From: Streptomyces sp. SID9727
GTDB taxonomy: Bacteria; Actinomycetota; Actinomycetes; Streptomycetales; Streptomycetaceae
Assembly: GCF_010550605.1 (NCBI RefSeq)
Contig: NZ_JAAGNI010000261.1
Span: forward strand, 1 to 64,000
Direction: 5' to 3'
DNA: 64,000 nt
Numbering within the stretch: the stretch's first letter is position 1; every line of letters starts with the position of its first letter. The notes beneath the pieces are model-generated. The model had not been told where the DNA came from, ran no database searches, and worked only from the letters and a program-made list of their open reading frames with translations. Positions 1 to 7,802 of the stretch are shown piece after piece. The position numbers and the translations under genes were made by a program.

Positions 1-903
1 GGCGACCCCGACGAGGCGCGCCACGTCGGCCGCATCCCCGCCTACCCCGCCGCCGAGCGCGCCGTCCGGGCGCTCGCCGAGGCCGTCCGGTACGCGCAGT
101 GGCGGCGTCAGGCAGCCGTGCCCGGGAAGGTGCCCGACTTCCTCGACGACACCATCGACCCCCAGGGCGCCGCGGCCCGCATCGACGCCCTGCTCGGCGA
201 GGACCCCGACCCGCGCGGCCGGCCGCTCGGCCACGACGAGGCCCGCGAACTGCTCGCCTGCTACGGCATCGCCGTCCGTCCCACGCTGGCCGCCCCCGGC
301 CCGGAGGAGGCGGTGGCCGCCGCCGCCCGGCTCGGCTACCCGGTGGCCCTGAAGACGACCGCCCCCCACCTGCGCCACCGGGCCGACCTCGGCGGCGTAC
401 GCCTGGACCTCGACAGCGAGGCGGCCCTGCGCCGTGCGTACGGCGACCTCACCGAACTGCTCGGCAAGCCGGCGGAGCTGCGGCCGGTCGTCCAGGCCAT
501 GGCGCCGCGCGGTGTCGACACCGTCGTACGGGCCACGATCGACCCGGCCGCGGGCGCCGTGCTCTCCTTCGGTCTCGCCGGGGCGCCCTCCGAACTGCTC
601 GGCGACACCGGCCACCGCCTGGTGCCCGCCACCGACCGCGACGCCGCCGAGCTGATCAGGTCCATCCGCGCCGCGCCCGTCCTGTTCGGCTGGCGCGGAG
701 CGGCACCGGTGGACACCGCCGCGCTCGAGGAACTGCTGCTGCGGGTCTCCCGGCTGGTCGACGACCACCCCGAAGTGGTCTCGATCGCCCTGGAGCCGGT
801 CGTGGTCGCCCCGACGGGCCTCTCGGTGCTCGGAGCGAGCGTCCGCCTCTCGCCGCCCCCGGCCCGGAACGACCTCGGCCCACGCCGCCTGTCCAACTAC
901 TGA
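1..903 (+). CDS. Acyl-CoA synthetase (NDP-forming)/GNAT-type protein, C-terminal part
   Basis: The reading frame is open from the first base, so only the last 300 codons are present and the N-terminus lies outside the window. The visible part is the ATP-grasp half of ADP/NDP-forming acyl-CoA synthetases. It begins with a region linking to the preceding domain (DPQGAAARIDALL), then the ATP-grasp entry (EARELLACYGI), the substrate/ATP lysine region (VALKTTAPHLRHR) and a GGVRLDL strand. In Streptomyces this half is often fused to a CoA-binding domain and a GNAT acetyltransferase domain, giving proteins that acetylate metabolic enzymes. Whether the GNAT part exists here cannot be seen. Confidence 0.8.
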   Translation, partial: GDPDEARHVGRIPAYPAAERAVRALAEAVRYAQWRRQAAVPGKVPDFLDDTIDPQGAAARIDALLGEDPDPRGRPLGHDEARELLACYGIAVRPTLAAPGPEEAVAAAARLGYPVALKTTAPHLRHRADLGGVRLDLDSEAALRRAYGDLTELLGKPAELRPVVQAMAPRGVDTVVRATIDPAAGAVLSFGLAGAPSELLGDTGHRLVPATDRDAAELIRSIRAAPVLFGWRGAAPVDTAALEELLLRVSRLVDDHPEVVSIALEPVVVAPTGLSVLGASVRLSPPPARNDLGPRRLSNY

Positions 904-991
904 CCGCCCCGCTCGCGTCCCCCTGGACCGGCCGGGGACGGGGCTCCCGCGCCGTCCCCGGCAGCCATCCGGCCCCCGTAGGATGGTTCCC

Positions 992-1588
992 ATGGCTAAG
1001 ACCGGTACGACGACCCAGGGGCTGCGCGCGGCGATCGAGCGCAGCGGCTACTACCCGGCCCTCGTGGCCGAGGCGGTGGAGGCCGCCGTGGGCGGTGAGC
1101 CGGTCGCTTCGTACCTGGTGCACCAGGAGACGACCTTCGACTCCAACGAGGTGCGCCGGCACGTCACGGTGCTGGTGCTCACGGACACCCGCTTCATCGT
1201 CAGCCACACCGACGAGCAGAACGCGGACACCAGCTCCCCGTCGCCGTACGCCACCACCTCGACCGAGTCGGTCAAGCTGGACCGGATCTCCTCGGTCGTG
1301 GTCAGCCGGGTCGTGGCCAACCCGGAGAAGTACGTTCCGGGCACGCTGCCCCGCGAGGTCGTCCTGACCATCGGCTGGGGCGCGGTCTCCCGGATCGACC
1401 TGGAGCCCGCCGCCTGCGGCGACCCCAACTGCGAGGCCGACCACGGCTACACCGGCAGCACCACCGCCGACGACCTGAGCCTGCGGGTCAGCGAGGCCGG
1501 CGACGGCCCGGACACCGTGCGCCAGACCCTCGCTTTCGCCCAGGCGCTCTCCGAGGCCACGGCCGCCACCGCCGCGGCCGGCCGCTGA
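992..1588 (+). CDS. DUF5998 family protein
   Basis: A conserved actinobacterial protein of 198 residues with no established function. I chose the ATG at 992 (MAKTGTTTQGL) over the in-frame ATG three codons upstream because the family starts with this segment. It has no signal peptide or membrane helix. A Cys-rich stretch, CGDPNCEADHGY, lies near residue 150 and might bind a metal, which is an inference. The stop overlaps the ATG of the next gene (ATGA type), so the two are probably cotranscribed and translationally coupled. Confidence 0.8.
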   Translation: MAKTGTTTQGLRAAIERSGYYPALVAEAVEAAVGGEPVASYLVHQETTFDSNEVRRHVTVLVLTDTRFIVSHTDEQNADTSSPSPYATTSTESVKLDRISSVVVSRVVANPEKYVPGTLPREVVLTIGWGAVSRIDLEPAACGDPNCEADHGYTGSTTADDLSLRVSEAGDGPDTVRQTLAFAQALSEATAATAAAGR

Positions 1589-2778
1589 TGGCCCAGCCGG
1601 CCTGGCAGGACGACTTCGTCCCGCTGTCCGTCGAGTCCGCGCCCGTCCCGGAGTACGGCAGCGGCTCGCTCGCCGACCTGCTGCCGACCCTCCTCGCGGG
1701 TCAGGAAGTGCCCGGCTTCGACGCGGCCATCGGCGAACTCGCCCCCGCCGACCGGAACTGCGTCTTCCTGATCGACGGCCTGGGCTGGGAGCAGATCAAG
1801 GCCCACCCCGACGAGGCGCCGTTCCTGCACTCGCTGCTGCCGACCTCGCGCGGCGGCACCGGCCGCCCGATCACGGCGGGCTTCCCGGCCACCACGGCGA
1901 CCTCGCTGGCCTCCGTCGGCACCGGCCTGCCCCCCGGCGAGCACGGTCTTCCCGGCTACACGGTCCGTAACCCCGAGACCGGCGAGCTGATGAACCAGCT
2001 CCGCTGGAACCCGTGGACCCCGCCGAAGGCGTGGCAGCCCCACCCCACCCTCTTCCAGCTCGCCGACGCGGCCGGGGTGCGCACCGCCCAGGTCTCCGCC
2101 CCCGCCTTCGAACAGACCCCGCTGACCAAGGTCGCGCTCAGCGGCGGCTCCTTCCTCGGCCGGCTCAGCGGCGAGGAGCGGATGGACACCGCCGCCGACC
2201 GGCTGGCCGCCGGCGACCGCTCGCTCGTCTACACGTACTACAGCGAGGTCGACGGCAAGGGCCACCGCTTCGGCACCGACTCCGACGCCTGGCGCGGACA
2301 GCTGATGTACGTCGACGGGCTGGCCCGGCGCCTGGCCGAGCAGCTTCCGCCCCGCTCGGCGCTCTACATCACCGCCGACCACGGCATGATCGACATCCCG
2401 TTCGACGAGCAGTCCCGGATCGACTTCGACGAGGACTGGGAGCTGAGCGCCGGTGTCGCGCTGCTCGGCGGGGAGGGCCGGGCGCGGCACGTCTACGCCG
2501 TCCCGGGCGCCGCCTCCGACGTGCTGGCCGTCTGGCGCGAGGTGCTGGGCGAGCAGTTCTGGGTGGCGAGCCGGGACGAGGCCGTCGCCGCCGGCTGGTT
2601 CGGCCCCACGATCGACGAGCGGGTGCACGGCAGGATCGGTGACGTGGTCGCCGCCGCCCACGACGACGTGGTGATCACCGCCTCGCGCAACGAGCCGAAC
2701 GAGTCGGCCATGGTCGGCATGCACGGCTCCATGACCCCCGTCGAGCAGTTCGTCCCGCTCCTCGAAGTACGCTCGTAG
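1588..2778 (+). CDS. Alkaline-phosphatase-superfamily phosphodiesterase (nucleotide pyrophosphatase-like)
   Basis: This 396-residue protein has the alkaline phosphatase/NPP fold. The first metal-binding Asp is in VFLIDGLGW. The nucleophilic Thr region is FPATTATSLASVGTG, followed by GEHGLPGY. A metal-binding ADHGMID lies near residue 265 and a late His in GMHGSM near residue 375. Such enzymes hydrolyse phosphodiester or phosphomonoester bonds, and the substrate here is unknown. No signal peptide is seen, so it is probably cytoplasmic. The ATG at 1588 overlaps the upstream stop, indicating an operon with the DUF5998 gene. Confidence 0.85.
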   Translation: MAQPAWQDDFVPLSVESAPVPEYGSGSLADLLPTLLAGQEVPGFDAAIGELAPADRNCVFLIDGLGWEQIKAHPDEAPFLHSLLPTSRGGTGRPITAGFPATTATSLASVGTGLPPGEHGLPGYTVRNPETGELMNQLRWNPWTPPKAWQPHPTLFQLADAAGVRTAQVSAPAFEQTPLTKVALSGGSFLGRLSGEERMDTAADRLAAGDRSLVYTYYSEVDGKGHRFGTDSDAWRGQLMYVDGLARRLAEQLPPRSALYITADHGMIDIPFDEQSRIDFDEDWELSAGVALLGGEGRARHVYAVPGAASDVLAVWREVLGEQFWVASRDEAVAAGWFGPTIDERVHGRIGDVVAAAHDDVVITASRNEPNESAMVGMHGSMTPVEQFVPLLEVRS

Positions 2779-2828
2779 CCCGTTCCGCCCCGTTCCCTCT
2801 CCCCGACCCGAAAGGTGCTCGACCCGCC

Positions 2829-3479
2829 ATGCCCGAGCTTGTGTTCTTCTCCGGAACGATGGACTGCGGAAAGAGCACCCTGGCCCTCCAGATCGGTCAC
2901 AACCGCTCGGCGAGGGGCTTGCAGGGCGTGATCTTCACCCGGGACGACCGGGCGGGGGAGGGGAAGCTCTCGTCCCGGCTCGGTCTGGTCACGGAGGCCG
3001 TCGAGGCCGACGAGGGCTTGGACCTGTACGCGTACCTCGTCGCCCAGCTGTCCAAGGGCGGCCGGGTCGACTACGTGATCGTGGACGAGGCGCAGTTCCT
3101 GGCACCGGCCCAGATCGACCAGCTGGCGCGGGTCGTCGACGACCTGGAGATGGACGTCTTCGCCTTCGGCATCACGACGGACTTCCGTACCCGGCTCTTC
3201 CCCGGCTCCCAGCGCCTCGTCGAGCTGGCGGACCGCATGGAGCAGCTCCAGGTCGAGGCCCTCTGCTGGTGCGGAGCCCGCGCCACGCACAACGCCCGGA
3301 CCGTGGGCGGCGAGATGGTCGTGGAGGGCGCGCAGGTCGTCGTCGGCGATGTCAACCGCGCGGCGGGCGAGGTCGGTTACGAGGTCCTGTGCCGCCGGCA
3401 CCACCGCCGCCGTGCCACCGCGGCCTCCGCACAGGCGGGCGCACTCTCCCCGGACGTCCTGCCGGTGAGCTCCGCCTGA
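2829..3479 (+). CDS. tdk: Thymidine kinase
   Basis: Type II thymidine kinase, 216 residues, which phosphorylates thymidine with ATP in the dTTP salvage pathway. The P-loop GTMDCGKST is at residues 9-17, and the Walker B-like VDEAQF is near residue 90. The lid and Cys/His zinc region is represented by CWCGARATHN and the late CRRHH. The ATG at 2829 follows GAAAGG about 15 bases upstream. The gene is separated from the upstream phosphodiesterase gene by 50 bp and may share its transcript. It ends three bases before the convergent merR gene. Confidence 0.92.
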   Translation: MPELVFFSGTMDCGKSTLALQIGHNRSARGLQGVIFTRDDRAGEGKLSSRLGLVTEAVEADEGLDLYAYLVAQLSKGGRVDYVIVDEAQFLAPAQIDQLARVVDDLEMDVFAFGITTDFRTRLFPGSQRLVELADRMEQLQVEALCWCGARATHNARTVGGEMVVEGAQVVVGDVNRAAGEVGYEVLCRRHHRRRATAASAQAGALSPDVLPVSSA

Positions 3480-3482
3480 CGC

Positions 3483-3839
3483 TCAGCCCGTCGCCCGCAG
3501 CGGGCAGCCCGAGCCGGCGCGGGCGGTGAGATCGGCCCGTAGCGCGGTGAGCCGGGCCACGCGCGCGTCGATCACCGCGATCTTCTCCTCGAACAGCGCG
3601 GACAGTGCCCGCGCGCTGTCCGGCGCGTCGCGCAGCTCCTCGCCCGTGCGCGCGATCTCGGCCAGTGAGAAGCCGAGCGCCTGGGCGGTGCGGACGTAGG
3701 CGAGCCAGGGCACCGTCTCGGGCGGGAAGTCGCGGTAGCCGTTGGGCAGCCGCTGCCCGGAGATCAGCCCGGTCCGCTCGTAGAAGCGGATGGTGTCCCT
3801 GCTCAGTCCCGTCTGCGCGGCCAGCTCACCGATACGCAC
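3483..3839 (-). CDS. MerR-family transcriptional regulator
   Basis: A 118-residue regulator starting at the GTG at 3839 (VRIGELAAQTGLSRDTIRFYE), the canonical MerR opening. An upstream ATG in the same frame would add 38 residues unlike the family. The HTH and wing occupy residues 1-70 (RFYERTGLI, NGYRDFP), followed by a dimerisation helix. There is no obvious metal-binding loop. The end GSGCPLRATG holds a single Cys, so this may be a ZntR/CueR-like or small-molecule sensor. It diverges from the membrane gene at 3910 across a MerR-type promoter (3867-3896), so it probably controls that gene and itself. Confidence 0.85.
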   Translation of the reverse strand: MRIGELAAQTGLSRDTIRFYERTGLISGQRLPNGYRDFPPETVPWLAYVRTAQALGFSLAEIARTGEELRDAPDSARALSALFEEKIAVIDARVARLTALRADLTARAGSGCPLRATG

Positions 3840-3866
3840 GGTCTCCCACCCCCTGGGTTCGCGGAC

Positions 3867-3896
3867 TTGACCTTGGACAGTACTCCAGTGTTTACG
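3867..3896 (+). promoter_or_regulatory. MerR-type promoter/operator between divergent genes
   Basis: TTGACC at 3867-3872 is followed, after an elongated spacer of about 19 bp, by TTTACG/TTACGG near 3891-3896. Within the spacer is an imperfect dyad, CTTGGA-N6-TCCAGT. A long -35/-10 spacing with a dyad between the boxes is the hallmark of MerR-controlled promoters. The start codon of the target at 3910 lies only about 14 bases after the -10, so the mRNA leader would be very short. Confidence 0.6.
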
Positions 3897-3909
3897 GTCG
3901 GGGGCGTCC

Positions 3910-4383
3910 GTGAAGGAAGCCGTCAGGAGCCCCGCCTTGTTCCGCACCGTCACGCCCTCCCACCCCGCCTATCCACGTTTCGTACGCGCGAGCGCGTGGT
4001 ACGACCTCGCCGTCACCGCGGGGTTCGCCACACCGTGGACGTACAGGCTGCTGCACAGCGCGCTGTCCCGGTTCGGGGAGGCGGTCGGAGCGGGTGCTCT
4101 GCCCGCTCTCGATCCGATCGAAATCCTCTACGCCAACCTCATGGGTTCGGTGGTGGTCGTCTGGGCGCTCCTGCGCCTCGTCCGTCCGCTCCCGGCGCAC
4201 GGTCTGTACGACGGCCTCGCTCGCACGCTGTTCGCCCTGTGGCAGGCGTACGCGCTCGCCCACGGGGCCCCGTCCTGGCTCTGGCTGTTCCTGGTGGCCG
4301 AAGTGGCGTTCGGCGTCGTCCAGCTCGCGCCCTGGCGGCTCGTGCGCGGTGGCGTCAGCGCGCCACCGAGCGCTGGATCGTGA
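3910..4383 (+). CDS. Small integral membrane protein (DoxX/DoxX-like type)
   Basis: A 157-residue protein with about four hydrophobic segments: YDLAVTAGFATPW, IEILYANLMGSVVVVWALLRLV, ARTLFALWQAYAL and WLWLFLVAEVAFGVVQLAPW. The pattern resembles small DoxX-like proteins, but the assignment is weak. It starts at GTG 3910, just downstream of a MerR-type promoter, and is therefore the probable target of the divergent regulator. Its 3' end overlaps the convergent VOC gene by 29 bp. Confidence 0.7.
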   Translation: MKEAVRSPALFRTVTPSHPAYPRFVRASAWYDLAVTAGFATPWTYRLLHSALSRFGEAVGAGALPALDPIEILYANLMGSVVVVWALLRLVRPLPAHGLYDGLARTLFALWQAYALAHGAPSWLWLFLVAEVAFGVVQLAPWRLVRGGVSAPPSAGS

Positions 4384-5131
4384 AGACCGCGCCCTCCGGG
4401 TCCGCGACCGTCGCGACCCTGCCGCTCGGGCCTTCCCTCGGCGGGCTCAGCACCTGCCCGCCGAGCTCCGCCACCTGCCGCGCGGCCTCGTCCGTGTCGG
4501 CCACCTCGAAGTACGTCATCCAGTGCGGCCCCCGGTCGCGCAGCAGGGCGTGGCCGACTCCGTGCAGCGAAGCCACCGGGCGGCCCTGGAGGTGCAGGGT
4601 CTGGTAGTCGAAGTCCGCCGAGACGACCGCCTTGCTCTCGTAGCCGAAGACCGCCTGGTAGAACTTGGCGACCGTCGGCGTCTCCCGGGTCACCAGCTCG
4701 TTCCAGACCGGGGTGCCGGGCGCCCCGGCCAGCGCGGTGCCGACGTGCGCCGCCGCCTGCCAGATCCCGAAGACGGCGCCGCCCGGGTCGGAGGCGATGG
4801 CCATGCGGCCCGCGTCGCCGGCGTCGAGCGGTCCGACGCCGACCGTGCCGCCGCAGGCCCGGATGGTCTCCGCCGTCTGATCGGCGTCGTCGGTGGCCAG
4901 ATAGGTCGTCCAGGCGATCGGGAGGGGCCGGTCCGGCGGCAGCTGCCCGATACCCGCGACCTCCTTCCCGTCCAACAGTGCCCGCACGTACGGGCCGAGC
5001 TGCTCGGGGCCGGGGCCGAACTCCCAGCCGAACAGCTCGGCGTAGAAGTTCTGGGTCGTGCGCAGGCCGTGCACGATCAGGCTCACCCAGCAAGGTGTTC
5101 CGGGTGTACGCCGGGCGGCAGCCTCGGTCAT
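4355..5131 (-). CDS. VOC (glyoxalase/bleomycin-resistance) family protein, two domains
   Basis: A protein of 258 residues made of two vicinal-oxygen-chelate modules. Module one covers about residues 12-125 (PCWVSLIVHGLRTTQNFYAELFGWEF, ending DPGGAVFGIWQA). Module two covers about 135-255 (PVWNELVTRETPTVAKFYQAVFGYE, ending DPEGAVFTIQR). I chose the ATG at 5131 because it is preceded by GAGGAGAG, and the longer upstream frame is low-complexity Arg-rich shadow sequence. Family members are dioxygenases, isomerases or drug-binding proteins. No substrate can be inferred. Confidence 0.88.
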   Translation of the reverse strand: MTEAAARRTPGTPCWVSLIVHGLRTTQNFYAELFGWEFGPGPEQLGPYVRALLDGKEVAGIGQLPPDRPLPIAWTTYLATDDADQTAETIRACGGTVGVGPLDAGDAGRMAIASDPGGAVFGIWQAAAHVGTALAGAPGTPVWNELVTRETPTVAKFYQAVFGYESKAVVSADFDYQTLHLQGRPVASLHGVGHALLRDRGPHWMTYFEVADTDEAARQVAELGGQVLSPPREGPSGRVATVADPEGAVFTIQRSVAR

Positions 5132-5361
5132 CGTCACTCTCCTCGGACCATCGTGGTGGCCGTACGGGAAATCGGGGTCGGCGCGCCGTGGTGCGGTGCG
5201 AGTCGTGTACGCCCCGTGCAGATGCTTGCACCACCGGGCACGGGATGCGCTTCGGCCGCGCCGTCTTTTCCTGGATCTCGCCCCGGGCGCACCGGTTTGT
5301 CCCGGTACAGCCGCTTGGCTGTTGTCACGCGTGGCCGGGCGTCTGCGCGAGGATGGCACGC

Positions 5362-6192
5362 ATGAAGCCCATCATCTCCGCATCCGCATGCGCGAGCGAA
5401 CTGGCGGGGCCCCGTCCGCCGGTGCTCCTGGACGTACGTTGGCAGCTGGGCGGCCCGCACGGCCGGCCCGACTACGAGGCGGGGCACATCCCCGGCGCCG
5501 TCTTCGTGGACCTCGATACGGAGCTCGCCGGTCCGGCCGGCACCGGTGGCCGCCACCCGCTGCCCGACCCGGAGGAGTTCGGCGCCGCGATGCGCCGCGC
5601 CGGGGTCCGCCAGGACGGCCCGGTGGTCGTCTACGACGGCGGTCAGGGCTGGGCGGCGGCCCGCGCCTGGTGGCTGCTGCGCTGGGCGGGGCATTCCGGC
5701 GTACGGGTGCTGGACGGCGGTCTCGCGGCCTGGACCGGGGAGCTGTCGCAGGAGACCCCGGACCCGGTCGAGGGCGACTTCGTGCCCGCGCCGGGAGCGC
5801 TGCCGCTGCTCGACGCGGACGACGCCGCGGCCCTGGCCCGCTCGGGTGTCCTGCTCGACGCACGGGCGGCCGAGCGCTATCGGGGCGATGTGGAGCCCAT
5901 CGACCGGGTCGGCGGTCACATCCCCGGCGCGGTCTCCGCGCCGACCGGCGAGAACGTGGACGCGGACGGGCGCTTCCTGAGCCCCGAGCGCCTGGCCGCC
6001 CGGTTCGCCGGGCTGGGCGTCGGCGGCGGGACCGCGGAGGTCGGCGTCTACTGCGGCTCGGGCGTCTCCGGGGCCCAGCAGGTGCTGGCGCTGGAGCTCG
6101 CAGGGCACCGGGCCGCCCTCTACGCGGGTTCCTGGTCGCACTGGTCCGCCGACGCGTCGCGCCCGGTCGCCACCGGACCCGACCCCCGGTAA
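5362..6192 (+). CDS. Sulfurtransferase (tandem rhodanese domains)
   Basis: A 276-residue thiosulfate/3-mercaptopyruvate sulfurtransferase-like protein. Domain one (residues 1-130) contains GHIPGAVFVDLDTEL and VVVYDGGQGWAAARAWW; its catalytic Cys is replaced, as usual for the inactive half. Domain two (140-276) contains GHIPGAVSAPT and the active loop CGSGVSG with catalytic Cys231. The start at ATG 5362 is preceded by GAGGA at a good distance. The upstream in-frame ATG at 5353 is possible but lacks a clear ribosome site. Confidence 0.9.
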   Translation: MKPIISASACASELAGPRPPVLLDVRWQLGGPHGRPDYEAGHIPGAVFVDLDTELAGPAGTGGRHPLPDPEEFGAAMRRAGVRQDGPVVVYDGGQGWAAARAWWLLRWAGHSGVRVLDGGLAAWTGELSQETPDPVEGDFVPAPGALPLLDADDAAALARSGVLLDARAAERYRGDVEPIDRVGGHIPGAVSAPTGENVDADGRFLSPERLAARFAGLGVGGGTAEVGVYCGSGVSGAQQVLALELAGHRAALYAGSWSHWSADASRPVATGPDPR

Positions 6193-6219
6193 CGGCACGC
6201 CGTCGCGCGAGGACGACGC

Positions 6220-6249
6220 GGGGCCGGTACGCGCTCGCGTACCGGCCCC
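6220..6249. terminator. Bidirectional hairpin terminator
   Basis: A 13-bp perfect stem (GGGGCCGGTACGC paired with GCGTACCGGCCCC) has a four-base loop. It lies between the convergent sulfurtransferase and sepH genes. There is no strong U tract, which is usual for Streptomyces terminators. Confidence 0.75.
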
Positions 6250-6260
6250 GGTCATGCCGT

Positions 6261-7307
6261 CTAGTCCTGCTTCTTGCGGCGGGTGCCGAAGACGATCTCG
6301 TCCCAGCTGGGCACCGCTGCCCGGCGCCCCGGCCGGACCCCGTCCGCCTCGGCCTGCCGGTCCGTCGTCCCGGTCAGCCGGTCGCGGTGACCGGCCACCG
6401 CGCGCGGCATCAGGACGTCCGCGTACGCGGAGCCCGCTCCGGCCGACGCGGCCGGCGGCTCCTCGGCCTCCGGCTCCCGCTCCGCCGGCTCGATCGCGGG
6501 GGGCTCCGGCGGCGCGGGCCGTTCCGGTACGACCATGTCACCGCGGAAGCTCGGCACCGCCTCCAGCAGGCTGGTGAGGGAGTCCCGCTCGCTCGCGGTC
6601 ACCCCGGCGATCCGCTCCTCCGGCTCGGGGGGCGGCGGCGGGGCCGGACGCTCGATCTGCCGGTCCAGCGGCCGGTCGCGGGGCAGTCGGGCGATGCGGG
6701 GCACGAACGGGAAGCTGGGCTCGGGCGCCGCGACCTCGTCCGTCTCGCCGATCAGCGAACGGGCCTCGTCGTCGACGGCCTGGACCAGCCGGCGCGGCGG
6801 GTCGTACGTCCAGCTCGCCGAGTGCGGCTCACCCGCGACCCGGTAGACGAGGAGAACCTCCCAGGTGGCGTCGTCGCGGCGCCAGGAGTCCCACTGGACG
6901 GTCTCCTTGTCGGCGCCGCGCAGCAGCAGGCGTTCCTGCACCGCCTCGCCGAGCTGGGGTCCGGTGTTCTCGCCGGGACGGCGCACGGGAGTCTTCCGGG
7001 CCCGCTCGGCCATGAAGGCGCGCTCCGCGAGCACGGGGCCCTCGAAGCGGCGGACACGGTCGACGGGGATCCCGGCGAACTGGGCGACCTCCTCGGCGGA
7101 GGCGCCGGCTCGTATCCGTGCCTGGATGTCGCGCGGGCGGAGGTGGCTCTCCACCTCGATCTCGATCTGGCCGAGCCGGGCGCGGTCGTTGCGCACGGCG
7201 GCTCGCAGCCGCTCGTCGATCGGAAGCGTGTACTCCGTGCTGTCCGCAGCCTTGAGCACCAGTCGTGTGCCGTCGTTGGAGACGGCCACGACACGCAGTT
7301 CGGGCAT
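6261..7307 (-). CDS. sepH: Septation protein SepH
   Basis: A 348-residue actinobacterial cell-division protein (old name DUF3071). In Streptomyces, SepH binds FtsZ and stimulates assembly of FtsZ filaments during sporulation septation. The N-terminal conserved domain starts MPELRVVAVSNDGTRL, with an HTH-like region around residues 65-90 (ASAEEVAQFAGIPVDRVRRFEG). It is followed by a WDSWRR/LLVYRVAG segment, then a long Pro/Glu-rich disordered linker and a conserved tail, VPSWDEIVFGTRRKKQD. The ATG at 7307 is preceded by GGGAGGT. Confidence 0.95.
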   Translation of the reverse strand: MPELRVVAVSNDGTRLVLKAADSTEYTLPIDERLRAAVRNDRARLGQIEIEVESHLRPRDIQARIRAGASAEEVAQFAGIPVDRVRRFEGPVLAERAFMAERARKTPVRRPGENTGPQLGEAVQERLLLRGADKETVQWDSWRRDDATWEVLLVYRVAGEPHSASWTYDPPRRLVQAVDDEARSLIGETDEVAAPEPSFPFVPRIARLPRDRPLDRQIERPAPPPPPEPEERIAGVTASERDSLTSLLEAVPSFRGDMVVPERPAPPEPPAIEPAEREPEAEEPPAASAGAGSAYADVLMPRAVAGHRDRLTGTTDRQAEADGVRPGRRAAVPSWDEIVFGTRRKKQD

Positions 7308-7802
7308 GGGGACCTCCCGGGTGGTGCCTGCCGACGTCACGTGCGTCGCTGCTTCCGCTAGTCGAGTGTGGCCTGCCCGGGTGCAGCCTGCCACAACATT
7401 GCCGTGTTGCCCGGCGTGTCGGGCGTGAGCCCTTGTTCGCCGGTATGCCACGGTAGCCCTTGCGCAACACAAAGTGACCGATGGTCACTCCGCGTAGCTG
7501 GCCGCCGTGCGATGCCGTGCGCCGCCGGATCGAGTGCCTCCTTCGGCCCCCTCCCGAAGGTTCCGGACGCCCGCGAGGATGTCCGGCCCCAGGGCTCGCC
7601 ACAGTACTCCATTCGGGCCATGTGGGTGGACCGCCGCGCCGTCGAAGTTCTCGTGAGGTGCGGGAGCTTGCCTACCCCTCCCGATGCCTCCCGCTCATGA
7701 TCCGTGTCGTGCTTCACACAATCCACGCAACCGGAACTTTCGGCTTCGCTCACGTGTCCCTAGTTGGTGCATGGTGGGAGAGATGTCAATCAAGGGCTGG
7801 AA
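7308..7802. other. Divergent intergenic region, sepH / membrane-protein gene
   Basis: About 495 bp separate the divergent sepH and membrane-protein genes. It must hold both promoters. Apart from the 17-bp palindrome at 7473-7489 I see no convincing gene or RNA element. The reading frames crossing it are low-complexity and lack ribosome sites. Confidence 0.6.
7473..7489. promoter_or_regulatory. Palindromic operator candidate
   Basis: AGTGACC-GAT-GGTCACT is a perfect 7-bp inverted repeat with a three-base centre. It lies about 165 bp upstream of the sepH start and about 315 bp upstream of the divergent gene. This symmetry suits a dimeric regulator, but none can be named. Confidence 0.4.
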
